NCBI GenBank assembly: GCA_031555175.1
Contig: JAVBUP010000019.1
Span: forward strand, 1-64,000
Length of the DNA stretch: 64,000 nucleotides
Reading direction: 5' to 3'
From: JAVBUP01 sp031555175
GTDB taxonomy: Bacteria; Bacillota_I; Bacilli_A; Erysipelotrichales; Coprobacillaceae
Positions within the stretch are counted from its first letter, which is position 1. The number at the start of each line of letters is the position of its first letter. A model generated the notes under the pieces. That model was not told where the DNA came from. It did not search any database and worked only from the letters and a program-made list of their open reading frames with translations. The translations under genes and the position numbers were made by a program. Below are positions 1 through 7,091 of the stretch, one piece after another.

Positions 1-114
1 GAAGACACATATTGTGCAACATGGAGAGAAAGAATATCCCAATAATCTAGTATTCAACCTTATTATACTTTAGGATTATCCGATGTCTATATTGAGTTAG
101 TAAAGTCTCATTAA
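1..114 (+). other. possible tail of a gene entering from the left, uncertain
   Basis: Frame 1 reads 14 codons to a TAA at 43-45, then 22 further protein-like codons to a TAA at 112-114. This could be the end of a gene cut by the window edge followed by non-coding DNA, or a decayed gene with an internal stop. Frame 2 stays open to 73 as an alternative. I do not recognise either peptide, so this is only a marker that the first 114 bases may contain a partial gene. Confidence 0.2.
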
Positions 115-150
115 AAACTTTACAAATACATTATACGAGGAGGGAATATT

Positions 151-552
151 ATGAAATATTTCAAGAGTGTATTTGTTTTATTTTTGATTGTCACAACTTT
201 GTCTGCCTTTGATGTTCGTGCCGATTTTTACACTGGGAGAATTACAATTCCTAATCGTAATCAAATATGGTATTCGGGGCCGGTTAAAAAAGGGTTGCCA
301 AAAGTTGAAACTCAAACCATAATGTCGACTATGAGTTATGACAATTTGAGTGGGGATGAGAGAGCGGTGAAGGCTAGGCTACAGGGAACTATATTTGGTC
401 TTGGACAAACGGCGTGGGAAAATACTATAATTGGTGTACATGTTCCGTTTGAAAGTAAGAGTCAAGCGTTGGGTATGTGGTGCTTAGAATTATATGCGAC
501 AAAATGGTTGCTGACATCCTCTACTTTTAATGGTCATTGGCATTTAGAGTAG
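151..552 (+). CDS. small secreted protein, bacteriocin-like (unknown)
   Basis: Encodes 133 residues. The N-terminus is a typical signal peptide: Lys near the start, a hydrophobic run at about residues 6-20, and a likely cleavage site near VRA-D at 23-25. A GAGGAGG ribosome binding site precedes the ATG. The mature part is about 108 residues with no transmembrane segment, rich in Tyr/Trp/Thr, ending in a W-x-W-containing GHWHLE. Only one Cys remains, so no disulfide network is expected. It is followed directly by three ABC-type membrane proteins and an ATPase, an arrangement often seen for secreted bacteriocin-like peptides with dedicated immunity or export pumps. The ending faintly resembles small DUF2712-type secreted proteins, but I cannot assign a family. 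Confidence 0.65.
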   Translation: MKYFKSVFVLFLIVTTLSAFDVRADFYTGRITIPNRNQIWYSGPVKKGLPKVETQTIMSTMSYDNLSGDERAVKARLQGTIFGLGQTAWENTIIGVHVPFESKSQALGMWCLELYATKWLLTSSTFNGHWHLE

Positions 553-576
553 AAAAATTTAATTTGGAGACTAGTT

Positions 577-1518
577 ATGAATTTATATAAAAATAGATAC
601 TTATTATTAATAATGGGAATTATGATAATGCTTATTACAATGTCATTTTATCAATACTATGATGAATATTTTGGCTACTCAAATGAATATTATGCGATAA
701 AAGAAAATTGTTATGAAAAGAAAGATTTAGATAAAGATTATTGTTCAATGTTTCCAACAACGGAGTTGATAGAAAATTATGTTGAAGTGTATGATCCTGT
801 TGAGAACTATAAGAAGCTTGACGCTATTAGCTTAACAATTAATGTTGTCGAATATACAAAATTTGGCATGTTACAATTTATATCCCCACTATTAATTATA
901 ATTATAGTTGTAGGCACTGTTCATGATGAGTTCTCAAGTGGAATGTTAAGGAATAAACTAACGAGAAAAAAATATAGATTTTTTCTGATTGATACGTATA
1001 AGATTGCTATTAAATCAGCATTAGTTATGCCATTTTCCTTATTACTAGTCTTTAGTCTATCCTGTGTCTTTACAAAATTCAATTTTACTATTTCCGATAG
1101 TGTTGTGAATTCGGCACTTTATAATGTGTGGAAATATTCAAATTTTATACTTTATGGAGTAATTATATTATTAACACAGTTCTTTATTAGTATTCTATAT
1201 GCAAATATTGGATTATTCTTTTGCAAAATAAATAAGAGTAAATTAATATCCATGGTGATGGGTTATGTTAGTTTTTTGGTCATAGATATAGGAATTTACA
1301 TCGTTCTGTATGTGTATATTATAAATAAGCTTTTAGGTTTCGAAAACCTAACTGATTATTTCAACATTACTGGCTATTGGTTCTTTGATGATGGCCCAAT
1401 TGGCATGATTGTTTTACCAATTTCAATATTCTTGGCTGTTATCTCAACTTGGTATTTATACTTGCAATATAAGAATAAAGAGGTGGTGATTATAGAAAAT
1501 GAAAAGCAAATTGCATAA
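577..1518 (+). CDS. ABC-2 type membrane protein (permease subunit 1)
   Basis: 313-residue polytopic protein with about six hydrophobic segments (near residues 8-26, 98-118, 143-165, 188-212, 222-248, 275-297). The cytoplasmic stretch HDEFSSGMLRNKLTRKKYR after the second segment is the coupling-loop signature of ABC-2 permeases (E-x-x-x-G-x-x-R). A TTTGGAG ribosome binding site lies upstream. The 3' end overlaps the next gene by 20 bases, implying translational coupling. With the two following membrane proteins and the ATPase at 2934 it probably forms one transporter for export of, or protection from, a peptide. The substrate is unknown; the secreted protein at 151 is the natural candidate. 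Confidence 0.75.
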   Translation: MNLYKNRYLLLIMGIMIMLITMSFYQYYDEYFGYSNEYYAIKENCYEKKDLDKDYCSMFPTTELIENYVEVYDPVENYKKLDAISLTINVVEYTKFGMLQFISPLLIIIIVVGTVHDEFSSGMLRNKLTRKKYRFFLIDTYKIAIKSALVMPFSLLLVFSLSCVFTKFNFTISDSVVNSALYNVWKYSNFILYGVIILLTQFFISILYANIGLFFCKINKSKLISMVMGYVSFLVIDIGIYIVLYVYIINKLLGFENLTDYFNITGYWFFDDGPIGMIVLPISIFLAVISTWYLYLQYKNKEVVIIENEKQIA

Positions 1519-2248
1519 CAGACTATCGATTCTAAACTATATATCATCTACTGATAACTATAAGGTTATGTTTATATGCACGATTGTTCTTTCTCTTTAT
1601 GGAAGCATTGGTTTAGCGGTTTCTACAAGAAATCCACTTGATACTGTACTTATCCCATTTCAGTTTACTATTTTTAATATGTTTATGTTTGCAATACTAT
1701 TTTTAAATACTCTTAATACTTGTATTATCTTTAATAAAGAGTTTACCTTTTATACATTGCGGCTGAAAAGCAAAAGAAGATATATAAATGAATTACTTAC
1801 TAATGTATTTCTAATGCATCTATATCATTTAATTTTATTCTTCATGCTTTATTTCATTGTAATATTTATAATTAGGCAAGGAACGATATCAATTCATGAC
1901 TATCAAAATTATTCTGTAAGCAATCTTGCTTATGTTGTGTTTTATTTATTGAGATATGTAATATTAAGCCTACTGCTAAATTTATTTACTACGCTTATGT
2001 ATATATATTTTAAAAAAACTACTACTTTGTTTAATTTTATATTTATTGCTTGCTTTATGTTAGTTAAAACAAGTATAGAGATTAAAAATCAATTTAATAT
2101 ATATGTCTGGTCTTATTTTTCAAATGTAGTGTATGAATCTTTTTCACTAGAGTTATCTTATAGTGCAATCTATATTTTTTCATTATTATTTATTTTGTTT
2201 GCATTTTATTTTTATACAATCAATAGTAAGAAATGGAGTATTTTATGA
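1499..2248 (+). CDS. membrane protein, ABC permease-like (subunit 2)
   Basis: 249 residues with about six hydrophobic segments and very few charged residues outside short loops. The start overlaps the upstream permease by 20 bases, with GAGGTGG about 10 bases before the ATG. The loop with FNKEFTFYTLRLKSKRRY after the second membrane segment mirrors the ABC-2 coupling region. It lies inside a five-gene unit with an ATPase, so a membrane subunit of that transporter is the best reading. No specific family is recognised, and the sequence is unlike its neighbour at 577 apart from topology. Confidence 0.65.
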   Translation: MKSKLHNRLSILNYISSTDNYKVMFICTIVLSLYGSIGLAVSTRNPLDTVLIPFQFTIFNMFMFAILFLNTLNTCIIFNKEFTFYTLRLKSKRRYINELLTNVFLMHLYHLILFFMLYFIVIFIIRQGTISIHDYQNYSVSNLAYVVFYLLRYVILSLLLNLFTTLMYIYFKKTTTLFNFIFIACFMLVKTSIEIKNQFNIYVWSYFSNVVYESFSLELSYSAIYIFSLLFILFAFYFYTINSKKWSIL

Positions 2249-2925
2249 GATACCACTTTAATAACGATATCCGTTATTTACTTAAGAGTCGGATTATAGT
2301 ACTGCTATTATTATTTATCGTACCATTTGCAGTTTTTTTGGTAAATAGTTATGTTATGGGTTCACTAATTACTTTGTTTAATTTTGTGATGGGGACTAAT
2401 CTAAATATAAAATCTTTTTCTATTCTTGAGATTGCGGTATATATTTTTAATATTACTGTATATCTATTTTTAGCAATCGATTTATATATTAAAGATATTC
2501 GTTATCGCCTGGATTATATATTTCTTCGAGAAAATGTTATAAAATTTATAATTAAAAAATCATTTGTTTTTATAATAATATTAATCATATTAAAAGCCAT
2601 GCAGTATGTTTTAATCGGGGGTATAATTGCCTTAAAAATAAACCAATATGGATACTATGATCTGTTGAGGTTAATGGTTTCGGATTGCTTATATACTATG
2701 ATTTTGCAGTTTAGCTGTCTATTGCTTTATCTGTTATTTATTACTTTTAGGAGAACTAAATATATAGTTTTTCCGATCATAATTATGATTGCCATGTATA
2801 TACCTAAAAGTATTTACTCAGTAAAAGAAAAGAACTTCGAAATGGTTGTCATGCTTATTTTTATAATAATTTGTTTTTTTAGTTTGCTTATCAAATATCA
2901 TAAGAATATATTTGAGAATATATAG
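2245..2925 (+). CDS. membrane protein, ABC permease-like (subunit 3)
   Basis: About 226 residues and about six hydrophobic segments. I place the start at the ATG at 2245, which overlaps the preceding stop as ATGA and has GGAG 7 bases upstream; an in-frame ATG at 2233 would add four residues but has no good ribosome binding site. The region DLYIKDIRYRLDYIFLREN fits a cytoplasmic coupling loop. It is the third consecutive membrane protein before the ATPase. Three different small membrane subunits with one ATPase recall lantibiotic-immunity (LanFEG-like) pumps, but this is inference from layout, not from motif identity. Confidence 0.6.
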   Translation: MRYHFNNDIRYLLKSRIIVLLLLFIVPFAVFLVNSYVMGSLITLFNFVMGTNLNIKSFSILEIAVYIFNITVYLFLAIDLYIKDIRYRLDYIFLRENVIKFIIKKSFVFIIILIILKAMQYVLIGGIIALKINQYGYYDLLRLMVSDCLYTMILQFSCLLLYLLFITFRRTKYIVFPIIIMIAMYIPKSIYSVKEKNFEMVVMLIFIIICFFSLLIKYHKNIFENI

Positions 2926-2933
2926 GAGGTCGT

Positions 2934-3566
2934 ATGAAGTTAGAAATAAAAAATGTCACTAAAACCTTTGATCATACAGATATCATAAAAGATGTTAGTG
3001 TGGAGTTTACGGATGGAAAAATTTATGGAATTGTTGGTAGAAATGGTAGTGGTAAAAGTGTGCTGTTGAAGCTAATTTGTGGATTTTATACACCTAGTTC
3101 TGGAGATATACTTTTAGATGGTGATAACTATATCAAAAGAAACGGTTTTCCACCAGAAACTCGTGCATTAATTGAGAAACCAAATTTCTTGCCAGATTTA
3201 ACTGGATATGATAATTTGGAACTTCTTGCATCAATACAAAATAAAATTGGTAAACAAGAAATTGAAGAGACTTTAGAAAAACTTAATTTGACATCAGAAG
3301 CAAATAAAAAGTACAAGAAATATTCACTAGGGACTAAACAAAAACTTGGTATTGCTCAAGTTCTAATGGAAGATCCAAAACTAATTATTTTGGATGAACC
3401 ATTTAATGGAATAGAATCAGATACAGCTAAGCAAGTCAGGGATATATTACAGCAAGAAAAAGAAAATGGTAAGATAATTATAGTTGCTTCCCATATTAGT
3501 GAAGATATAGAGAATATGGCTGATGTCGTATATAAAGTTGAAAATGGGAAGTTAATACTTTTATAA
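2934..3566 (+). CDS. ABC transporter ATP-binding protein
   Basis: 210-residue nucleotide-binding subunit. Walker A is GRNGSGKS at residues 35-42, followed by an aromatic-rich Q-loop region, a signature reading YSLGTKQK (a relaxed LSGGQ, common in ABC-2 exporters), Walker B LIILDEP with the catalytic Glu, and a switch His in VASHIS. The AGGAGG ribosome binding site is ideally spaced. It is the last gene of the 151-3566 unit and must energise the three membrane proteins. At 210 residues it lacks the C-terminal domain found in longer drug-export ATPases, as is common for bacteriocin-immunity pumps. Confidence 0.9.
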   Translation: MKLEIKNVTKTFDHTDIIKDVSVEFTDGKIYGIVGRNGSGKSVLLKLICGFYTPSSGDILLDGDNYIKRNGFPPETRALIEKPNFLPDLTGYDNLELLASIQNKIGKQEIEETLEKLNLTSEANKKYKKYSLGTKQKLGIAQVLMEDPKLIILDEPFNGIESDTAKQVRDILQQEKENGKIIIVASHISEDIENMADVVYKVENGKLILL

Positions 3567-3620
3567 TAGAATATTGCATGCATTTTACAGTATTTTTTCT
3601 CTTAAGAGTAGCAAAAAGTC

Positions 3621-3649
3621 TTGCGTTATTGAGTTAAATTTGCTATTAT
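3621..3649 (+). promoter_or_regulatory. promoter of rplS
   Basis: TTGCGT (3621-3626), 17-base spacer, TATTAT (3644-3649). It is placed so that transcription would begin at about 3656 and include the structured leader in front of rplS. Confidence 0.6.
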
Positions 3650-3655
3650 AGATGA

Positions 3656-3732
3656 GTCGTAAGACCGCAGGCGTTCCGCTGATTAAATAATTAAGAACTC
3701 TCAAGATAACACTTGTAAAGGAGAGCATAACA
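3656..3732 (+). promoter_or_regulatory. probable L19 (rplS) autoregulatory leader
   Basis: The roughly 75-base 5' UTR of rplS contains the block GCAGGCGTTCCGCTGA (3668-3683), resembling the conserved core I remember for Bacillota L19 leaders. Downstream, CTCTCAAG (3698-3705) can pair with CTTG (3712-3715) and with GAGAG (3721-3725), the ribosome binding site itself. Sequestration of the binding site by this fold is inferred. A covariance-model search with the Rfam L19 leader would settle it. Confidence 0.55.
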
Positions 3733-4080
3733 ATGAACATGCAATTAGTTGATGTAATTACGAAAAAACAAATGAAATCTGACATTCCAACTTTTAAAGC
3801 TGGAGATACTGTTAAAGTACATGTTAAGATTAAAGAAGGTGACAAACAACGTATTCAAATGTTTGAAGGTGTTTGTATTGCTAGAAGAGGTGGAGGAATT
3901 TCTGAAACTTTCACAGTTAGAAAAATTTCTAATGGTGTTGGTGTTGAAAGAATTTTCCCAGTTCATTCACCAGTCATTGATAAAATCGAAGTATTAAAAG
4001 TTGGTAAAGTAAGAAGAGCTAAACTTGGATACTTAAGAGGATTATCAGGAAAAGCTGCTAGAATTAAAGAAATTAGATAG
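3733..4080 (+). CDS. rplS: 50S ribosomal protein L19
   Basis: 115 residues, the standard length of L19, which lies at the interface of the 30S and 50S subunits. Characteristic stretches are DIPTFKAGDTVKVHVKI near residues 17-33, FEGVCIARRGGGISETFTVRK in the middle and the basic C-terminus KVRRAKLGYLRGLSGKAARIKE. An AAAGGAGAG ribosome binding site precedes the ATG. It has its own promoter, leader and terminator, so it is monocistronic here. In Bacillus rplS also precedes ylqF (rbgA) and rnhB, as it does here with lepB between. Confidence 0.98.
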   Translation: MNMQLVDVITKKQMKSDIPTFKAGDTVKVHVKIKEGDKQRIQMFEGVCIARRGGGISETFTVRKISNGVGVERIFPVHSPVIDKIEVLKVGKVRRAKLGYLRGLSGKAARIKEIR

Positions 4081-4087
4081 TATGAAA

Positions 4088-4120
4088 CGGAAATCTTCTG
4101 ATTTCCGCTTTTCTTTTCTT
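4088..4120 (+). terminator. intrinsic terminator after rplS
   Basis: CGGAAATC (4088-4095), TTCT loop, GATTTCCG (4100-4107), then a T-rich tail with scattered C. Confidence 0.8.
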
Positions 4121-4172
4121 TTACGAAGTAGTAAAAGAGTGTATAATATACAAGAAGGAAGTGTAAGTGTAA

Positions 4173-4700
4173 ATGAAAAATGATAAAGTTAAAGAATTAA
4201 AAAAATTCATTATAGAGCTAATATGGGTGGTTGTGATTACAACTGTAGTTACAAGATATATAGTTGGTCCTGTGCGCGTAATTGGTAATTCTATGAATCC
4301 AACTTACACAGATGGAAGTTTTGCAATTGTAAATAAATTAATGTCAAGATTTAGTATTGATAGATTTGATATTGTCGTAGTTGATTCACATCAATTAGAT
4401 GAATACATTATTAAAAGAGTCATTGGATTACCTGGGGATACTGTTAAAATGGAGAATGATATTTTGACAATAAATGGTGTAATATATGATGAAGATTATT
4501 TAGATACTGATTATGTAGAGTCAATTAAAAGGCAAGAAAATAAAAACTACTTTACAGAAGATTTTGAAGTTGTCGTACCTGAAGATACGTATTTTGTTCT
4601 TGGTGACAATCGACCACGCTCACATGATTCTAGAAGAATGGGATGTATTGATAAGAATGAAATTATTGCTGTTGGGGCATGGACAATAATTAGAAAATAA
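4173..4700 (+). CDS. lepB: signal peptidase I
   Basis: 175-residue type I signal peptidase that removes signal peptides of secreted proteins at the outer face of the membrane. One N-terminal transmembrane helix (about residues 12-31) is followed by the catalytic Ser40 in GNSMNPT. Lys81 in IIKRVIGLPGD is the general base, and box E is GDNRPRSHDSR near the C-terminus. Size is typical of Gram-positive SipS-like enzymes. A TATAAT at 4142-4147 lies just upstream. The next gene, rbgA, starts 12 bases after the stop, so lepB-rbgA-rnhB form one operon; lepB is also found beside rbgA in other Bacillota. Confidence 0.95.
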   Translation: MKNDKVKELKKFIIELIWVVVITTVVTRYIVGPVRVIGNSMNPTYTDGSFAIVNKLMSRFSIDRFDIVVVDSHQLDEYIIKRVIGLPGDTVKMENDILTINGVIYDEDYLDTDYVESIKRQENKNYFTEDFEVVVPEDTYFVLGDNRPRSHDSRRMGCIDKNEIIAVGAWTIIRK

Positions 4701-4712
4701 GGAGGTGACCAT

Positions 4713-5576
4713 ATGGCAATTCAGTGGTTTCCAGGACATATGGCCAAAGCCAGACGAGAAATAGAAGAGAAGATTAAACTAGTTGATATAGTAATTGAGT
4801 TAGTAGATGCTAGAGCGCCATATTCAACTAAAAATCCGATTTTTGATGATATTATCAAAGTTAAGCCAAGACTTGTAGTGCTAACTAAGAAAGATTTAGC
4901 AGATGAGCCAAAGACTAAAGCGTGGTTAGAGTATTATAAGCAACAAGGGTTCTATACTATGGCAGTTAACTTACAAAACTTTAATGAATATAAGCTAATC
5001 ATCCAAATGTGTAGAGAGGCTTTAAAAGAAAAAATGGAGAGGGATAAAGCTCGTGGTTTAAAACCACGTCCAATTAGAGCCATGGTGCTAGGCATCCCTA
5101 ATGTTGGGAAATCAACATTTATAAATCGCCTTGCTAATAGAAAAGCTGCAGTAACTGGTAATAAACCAGGTGTTACAAAATCACAGCAGTTAATAAAAGT
5201 TGGTAATGATTTTGAATTGTTAGATACACCTGGGGTACTATGGCCAAAGTTTGAAGATGAAAGAGTCGCTAAGAATTTGGCAATAACTGGATCAATTAAG
5301 AGTTCTATTTTGCCAACCGATGAAGTGTTTAACTATGGAATTTTAGCTTTAAAAGATAAATATCCCCAAGCTTTAGTAGATCGCTATAAAATTGATGTAA
5401 ATACGGAAACTGATGATTTCATCGAGTACTTTTTTGAAACAGTTAGTGAGATCAGACACATTAAGCCAGTTAGAGGTATTTTAGATTATTCGCGTGTTAT
5501 GGATTTAGTGACAAGAGAGTTACTTGATGGGCAGTTAGGTGGAGTAACTTGGGAAGTACCTAGCGATTATGAATAA
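4713..5576 (+). CDS. rbgA: ribosome biogenesis GTPase RbgA (YlqF)
   Basis: 287 residues. A circularly permuted GTPase needed for a late step of 50S subunit maturation. The motif order is permuted as expected: G4 TKKD at residues 58-61 precedes G1 GIPNVGKS (127-134) and G3 DTPG (171-174). The N-terminus IQWFPGHMAKARRE is diagnostic for YlqF, and the C-terminal ANTAR-like helical domain follows. The ribosome binding site GGAGGTGA precedes the ATG. The 3' end overlaps rnhB by 8 bases, the same neighbour as in Bacillus. Confidence 0.97.
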   Translation: MAIQWFPGHMAKARREIEEKIKLVDIVIELVDARAPYSTKNPIFDDIIKVKPRLVVLTKKDLADEPKTKAWLEYYKQQGFYTMAVNLQNFNEYKLIIQMCREALKEKMERDKARGLKPRPIRAMVLGIPNVGKSTFINRLANRKAAVTGNKPGVTKSQQLIKVGNDFELLDTPGVLWPKFEDERVAKNLAITGSIKSSILPTDEVFNYGILALKDKYPQALVDRYKIDVNTETDDFIEYFFETVSEIRHIKPVRGILDYSRVMDLVTRELLDGQLGGVTWEVPSDYE

Positions 5577-6198
5577 CCGTTATGAGTATGAGCAACAAGG
5601 ATATGATCTTGGCTATAAGTTTATAGCTGGTTGTGATGAAGCTGGTAGAGGACCAATGGCAGGACCATTAGTGGTAGCTGCGGTAATGTTTCCTAAAGAC
5701 TTTTATTTTGATGAAATCAATGATTCTAAGCAATTATCGGAGGCTAAAAGAGAAAGATTATATGATATTATAATGAATAATGCATTATGTTATAGCATTA
5801 AGATATATGATCATGACTATGTTGATAAATATAATGTTTACCAAACTAGTCGCCAAGGAATGATAGATTGTGTAAATGAGTTAGATATTATGCCTGACTA
5901 TATATTAACAGATGCTATGCCTTTAGGTAATCAGATGAATTATAAGGATATCATTAAAGGAGATGCTTTATCGATTAGTATTGGCGCAGCTAGTATTTTA
6001 GCTAAAGTAACAAGAGATCGAATAATGAAAGAGTATGCAAATAAGTATCCAGAATATGGTTTTGACAAGCATAAAGGATATCCTACTAAGGAGCATATCA
6101 GTAAAATACAGGAATATGGTATATGTAAGATTCATCGCAAAACATTTAAACCGGTAATGGAAGTATTGAATAAACAAATGACTTTTCAATTAGATTAG
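5569..6198 (+). CDS. rnhB: ribonuclease HII
   Basis: 209 residues. Cleaves the RNA strand of RNA-DNA hybrids and removes single ribonucleotides misincorporated in DNA. The metal-binding DEAGRGPMAGPLV motif starts at Asp23-Glu24, and a further acidic residue lies in ILTDAMPLG. The stretch GAASILAKVTRDRIM and the late KHKGYPTKEH are typical of type II rather than type I or III enzymes. It is translationally coupled to rbgA by an 8-base overlap. The last codons also form the left arm of the terminator. Confidence 0.96.
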   Translation: MNNRYEYEQQGYDLGYKFIAGCDEAGRGPMAGPLVVAAVMFPKDFYFDEINDSKQLSEAKRERLYDIIMNNALCYSIKIYDHDYVDKYNVYQTSRQGMIDCVNELDIMPDYILTDAMPLGNQMNYKDIIKGDALSISIGAASILAKVTRDRIMKEYANKYPEYGFDKHKGYPTKEHISKIQEYGICKIHRKTFKPVMEVLNKQMTFQLD

Positions 6199-6213
6199 TC
6201 ATTTTTTATTTTT
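6176..6213 (+). terminator. terminator overlapping the rnhB stop
   Basis: AAATGACT (6176-6183) pairs with AGTCATTT (6197-6204) across a 13-base loop and is followed by a T-rich tail. The rnhB stop codon lies inside the hairpin. Confidence 0.65.
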
Positions 6214-6261
6214 TTGTAGCATTTTTGTAATTTCTTGCCTATATATTATTGAGGTGATTTA

Positions 6262-7029
6262 ATGGAGGAGCTATTGTTGTATCTATCATTGCTGTATAAA
6301 GGTGATTATCAGCAAATTACAAATGGTTTAAAAAAAGATATCCAAATTGACTATGAACAATTAAATAAATGGAAAACAGAATTGAAATGTAATTATATAA
6401 CAATACTAGATAATGAATATCCTCACTCTTTAAGACATCTAGTGAAACCACCATATGTATTATATTATTATGGTGACATCAACTTATTGAAGATGCCTCG
6501 TATTGCTGTGATTGGGACAAGGCAGCCCACAAGCACTGGAATTAGCAATACTAAAAGAATTACCAAAGAATTAATAGCTGCTAATTATTGTATTGTCAGT
6601 GGCTTAGCGTTAGGAGTTGATTGTATCGCTGCACGGCAGTGTTTTGATAAAGGTAAAACGATTGCTGTCTTAGGTTGTGGAATTGACTATTGTTATCCAA
6701 AAGAAAATTATGCTGAATATAGTGAAATAAAAAGAAATCACTTACTAATAAGTGAATATCCAAATTTAACTGCTCCTTTAAAGTATATGTTTCCATGGCG
6801 TAATAGAATTATTGCAGGTATTGCTGATATTATCTTAGTAACTGAGGCAAAAAGCCGCTCAGGAACGCTGATTACCGTTGGACATGGCTTAGACTTAGGA
6901 AAAGAGATATACGCGGTTATGGACGATAATAATGGCTATAATGGTTGTAGCGAGTTAATAGAACTTGGAGCAACTGGGGTAGTAAATGGTTTAGAAATCA
7001 TAGAAAATGAGGAATTAAGTAAATTTTGA
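6262..7029 (+). CDS. dprA: DNA-processing protein DprA
   Basis: 255 residues. DprA (Smf) binds incoming single-stranded DNA and loads RecA during natural transformation. The Rossmann-like core is clear: IAVIGTRQPT, SGLALGVDCIAARQC, AVLGCGIDYCYPKEN and SRSGTLITVGHGLDLGKEIYAV. The protein stops soon after this core, so the C-terminal winged-helix domain found in some homologues is absent; short forms are known. dprA directly precedes topA, as in Bacillus. With the complete type IV pilus 6 kb downstream, DNA uptake is plausible, although comEA/comEC-type genes are not in this window. Confidence 0.94.
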   Translation: MEELLLYLSLLYKGDYQQITNGLKKDIQIDYEQLNKWKTELKCNYITILDNEYPHSLRHLVKPPYVLYYYGDINLLKMPRIAVIGTRQPTSTGISNTKRITKELIAANYCIVSGLALGVDCIAARQCFDKGKTIAVLGCGIDYCYPKENYAEYSEIKRNHLLISEYPNLTAPLKYMFPWRNRIIAGIADIILVTEAKSRSGTLITVGHGLDLGKEIYAVMDDNNGYNGCSELIELGATGVVNGLEIIENEELSKF

Positions 7030-7030
7030 C

Positions 7031-7059
7031 TTGACAAAGATATCAAAAAAAAGAATAAT
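7031..7059 (+). promoter_or_regulatory. promoter of topA
   Basis: A perfect TTGACA (7031-7036) with a 17-base spacer and AATAAT (7054-7059), immediately after the dprA stop codon. Confidence 0.65.
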
Positions 7060-7091
7060 AGGTAAGTAATTCAAAACAAAGGAGACTAGAT

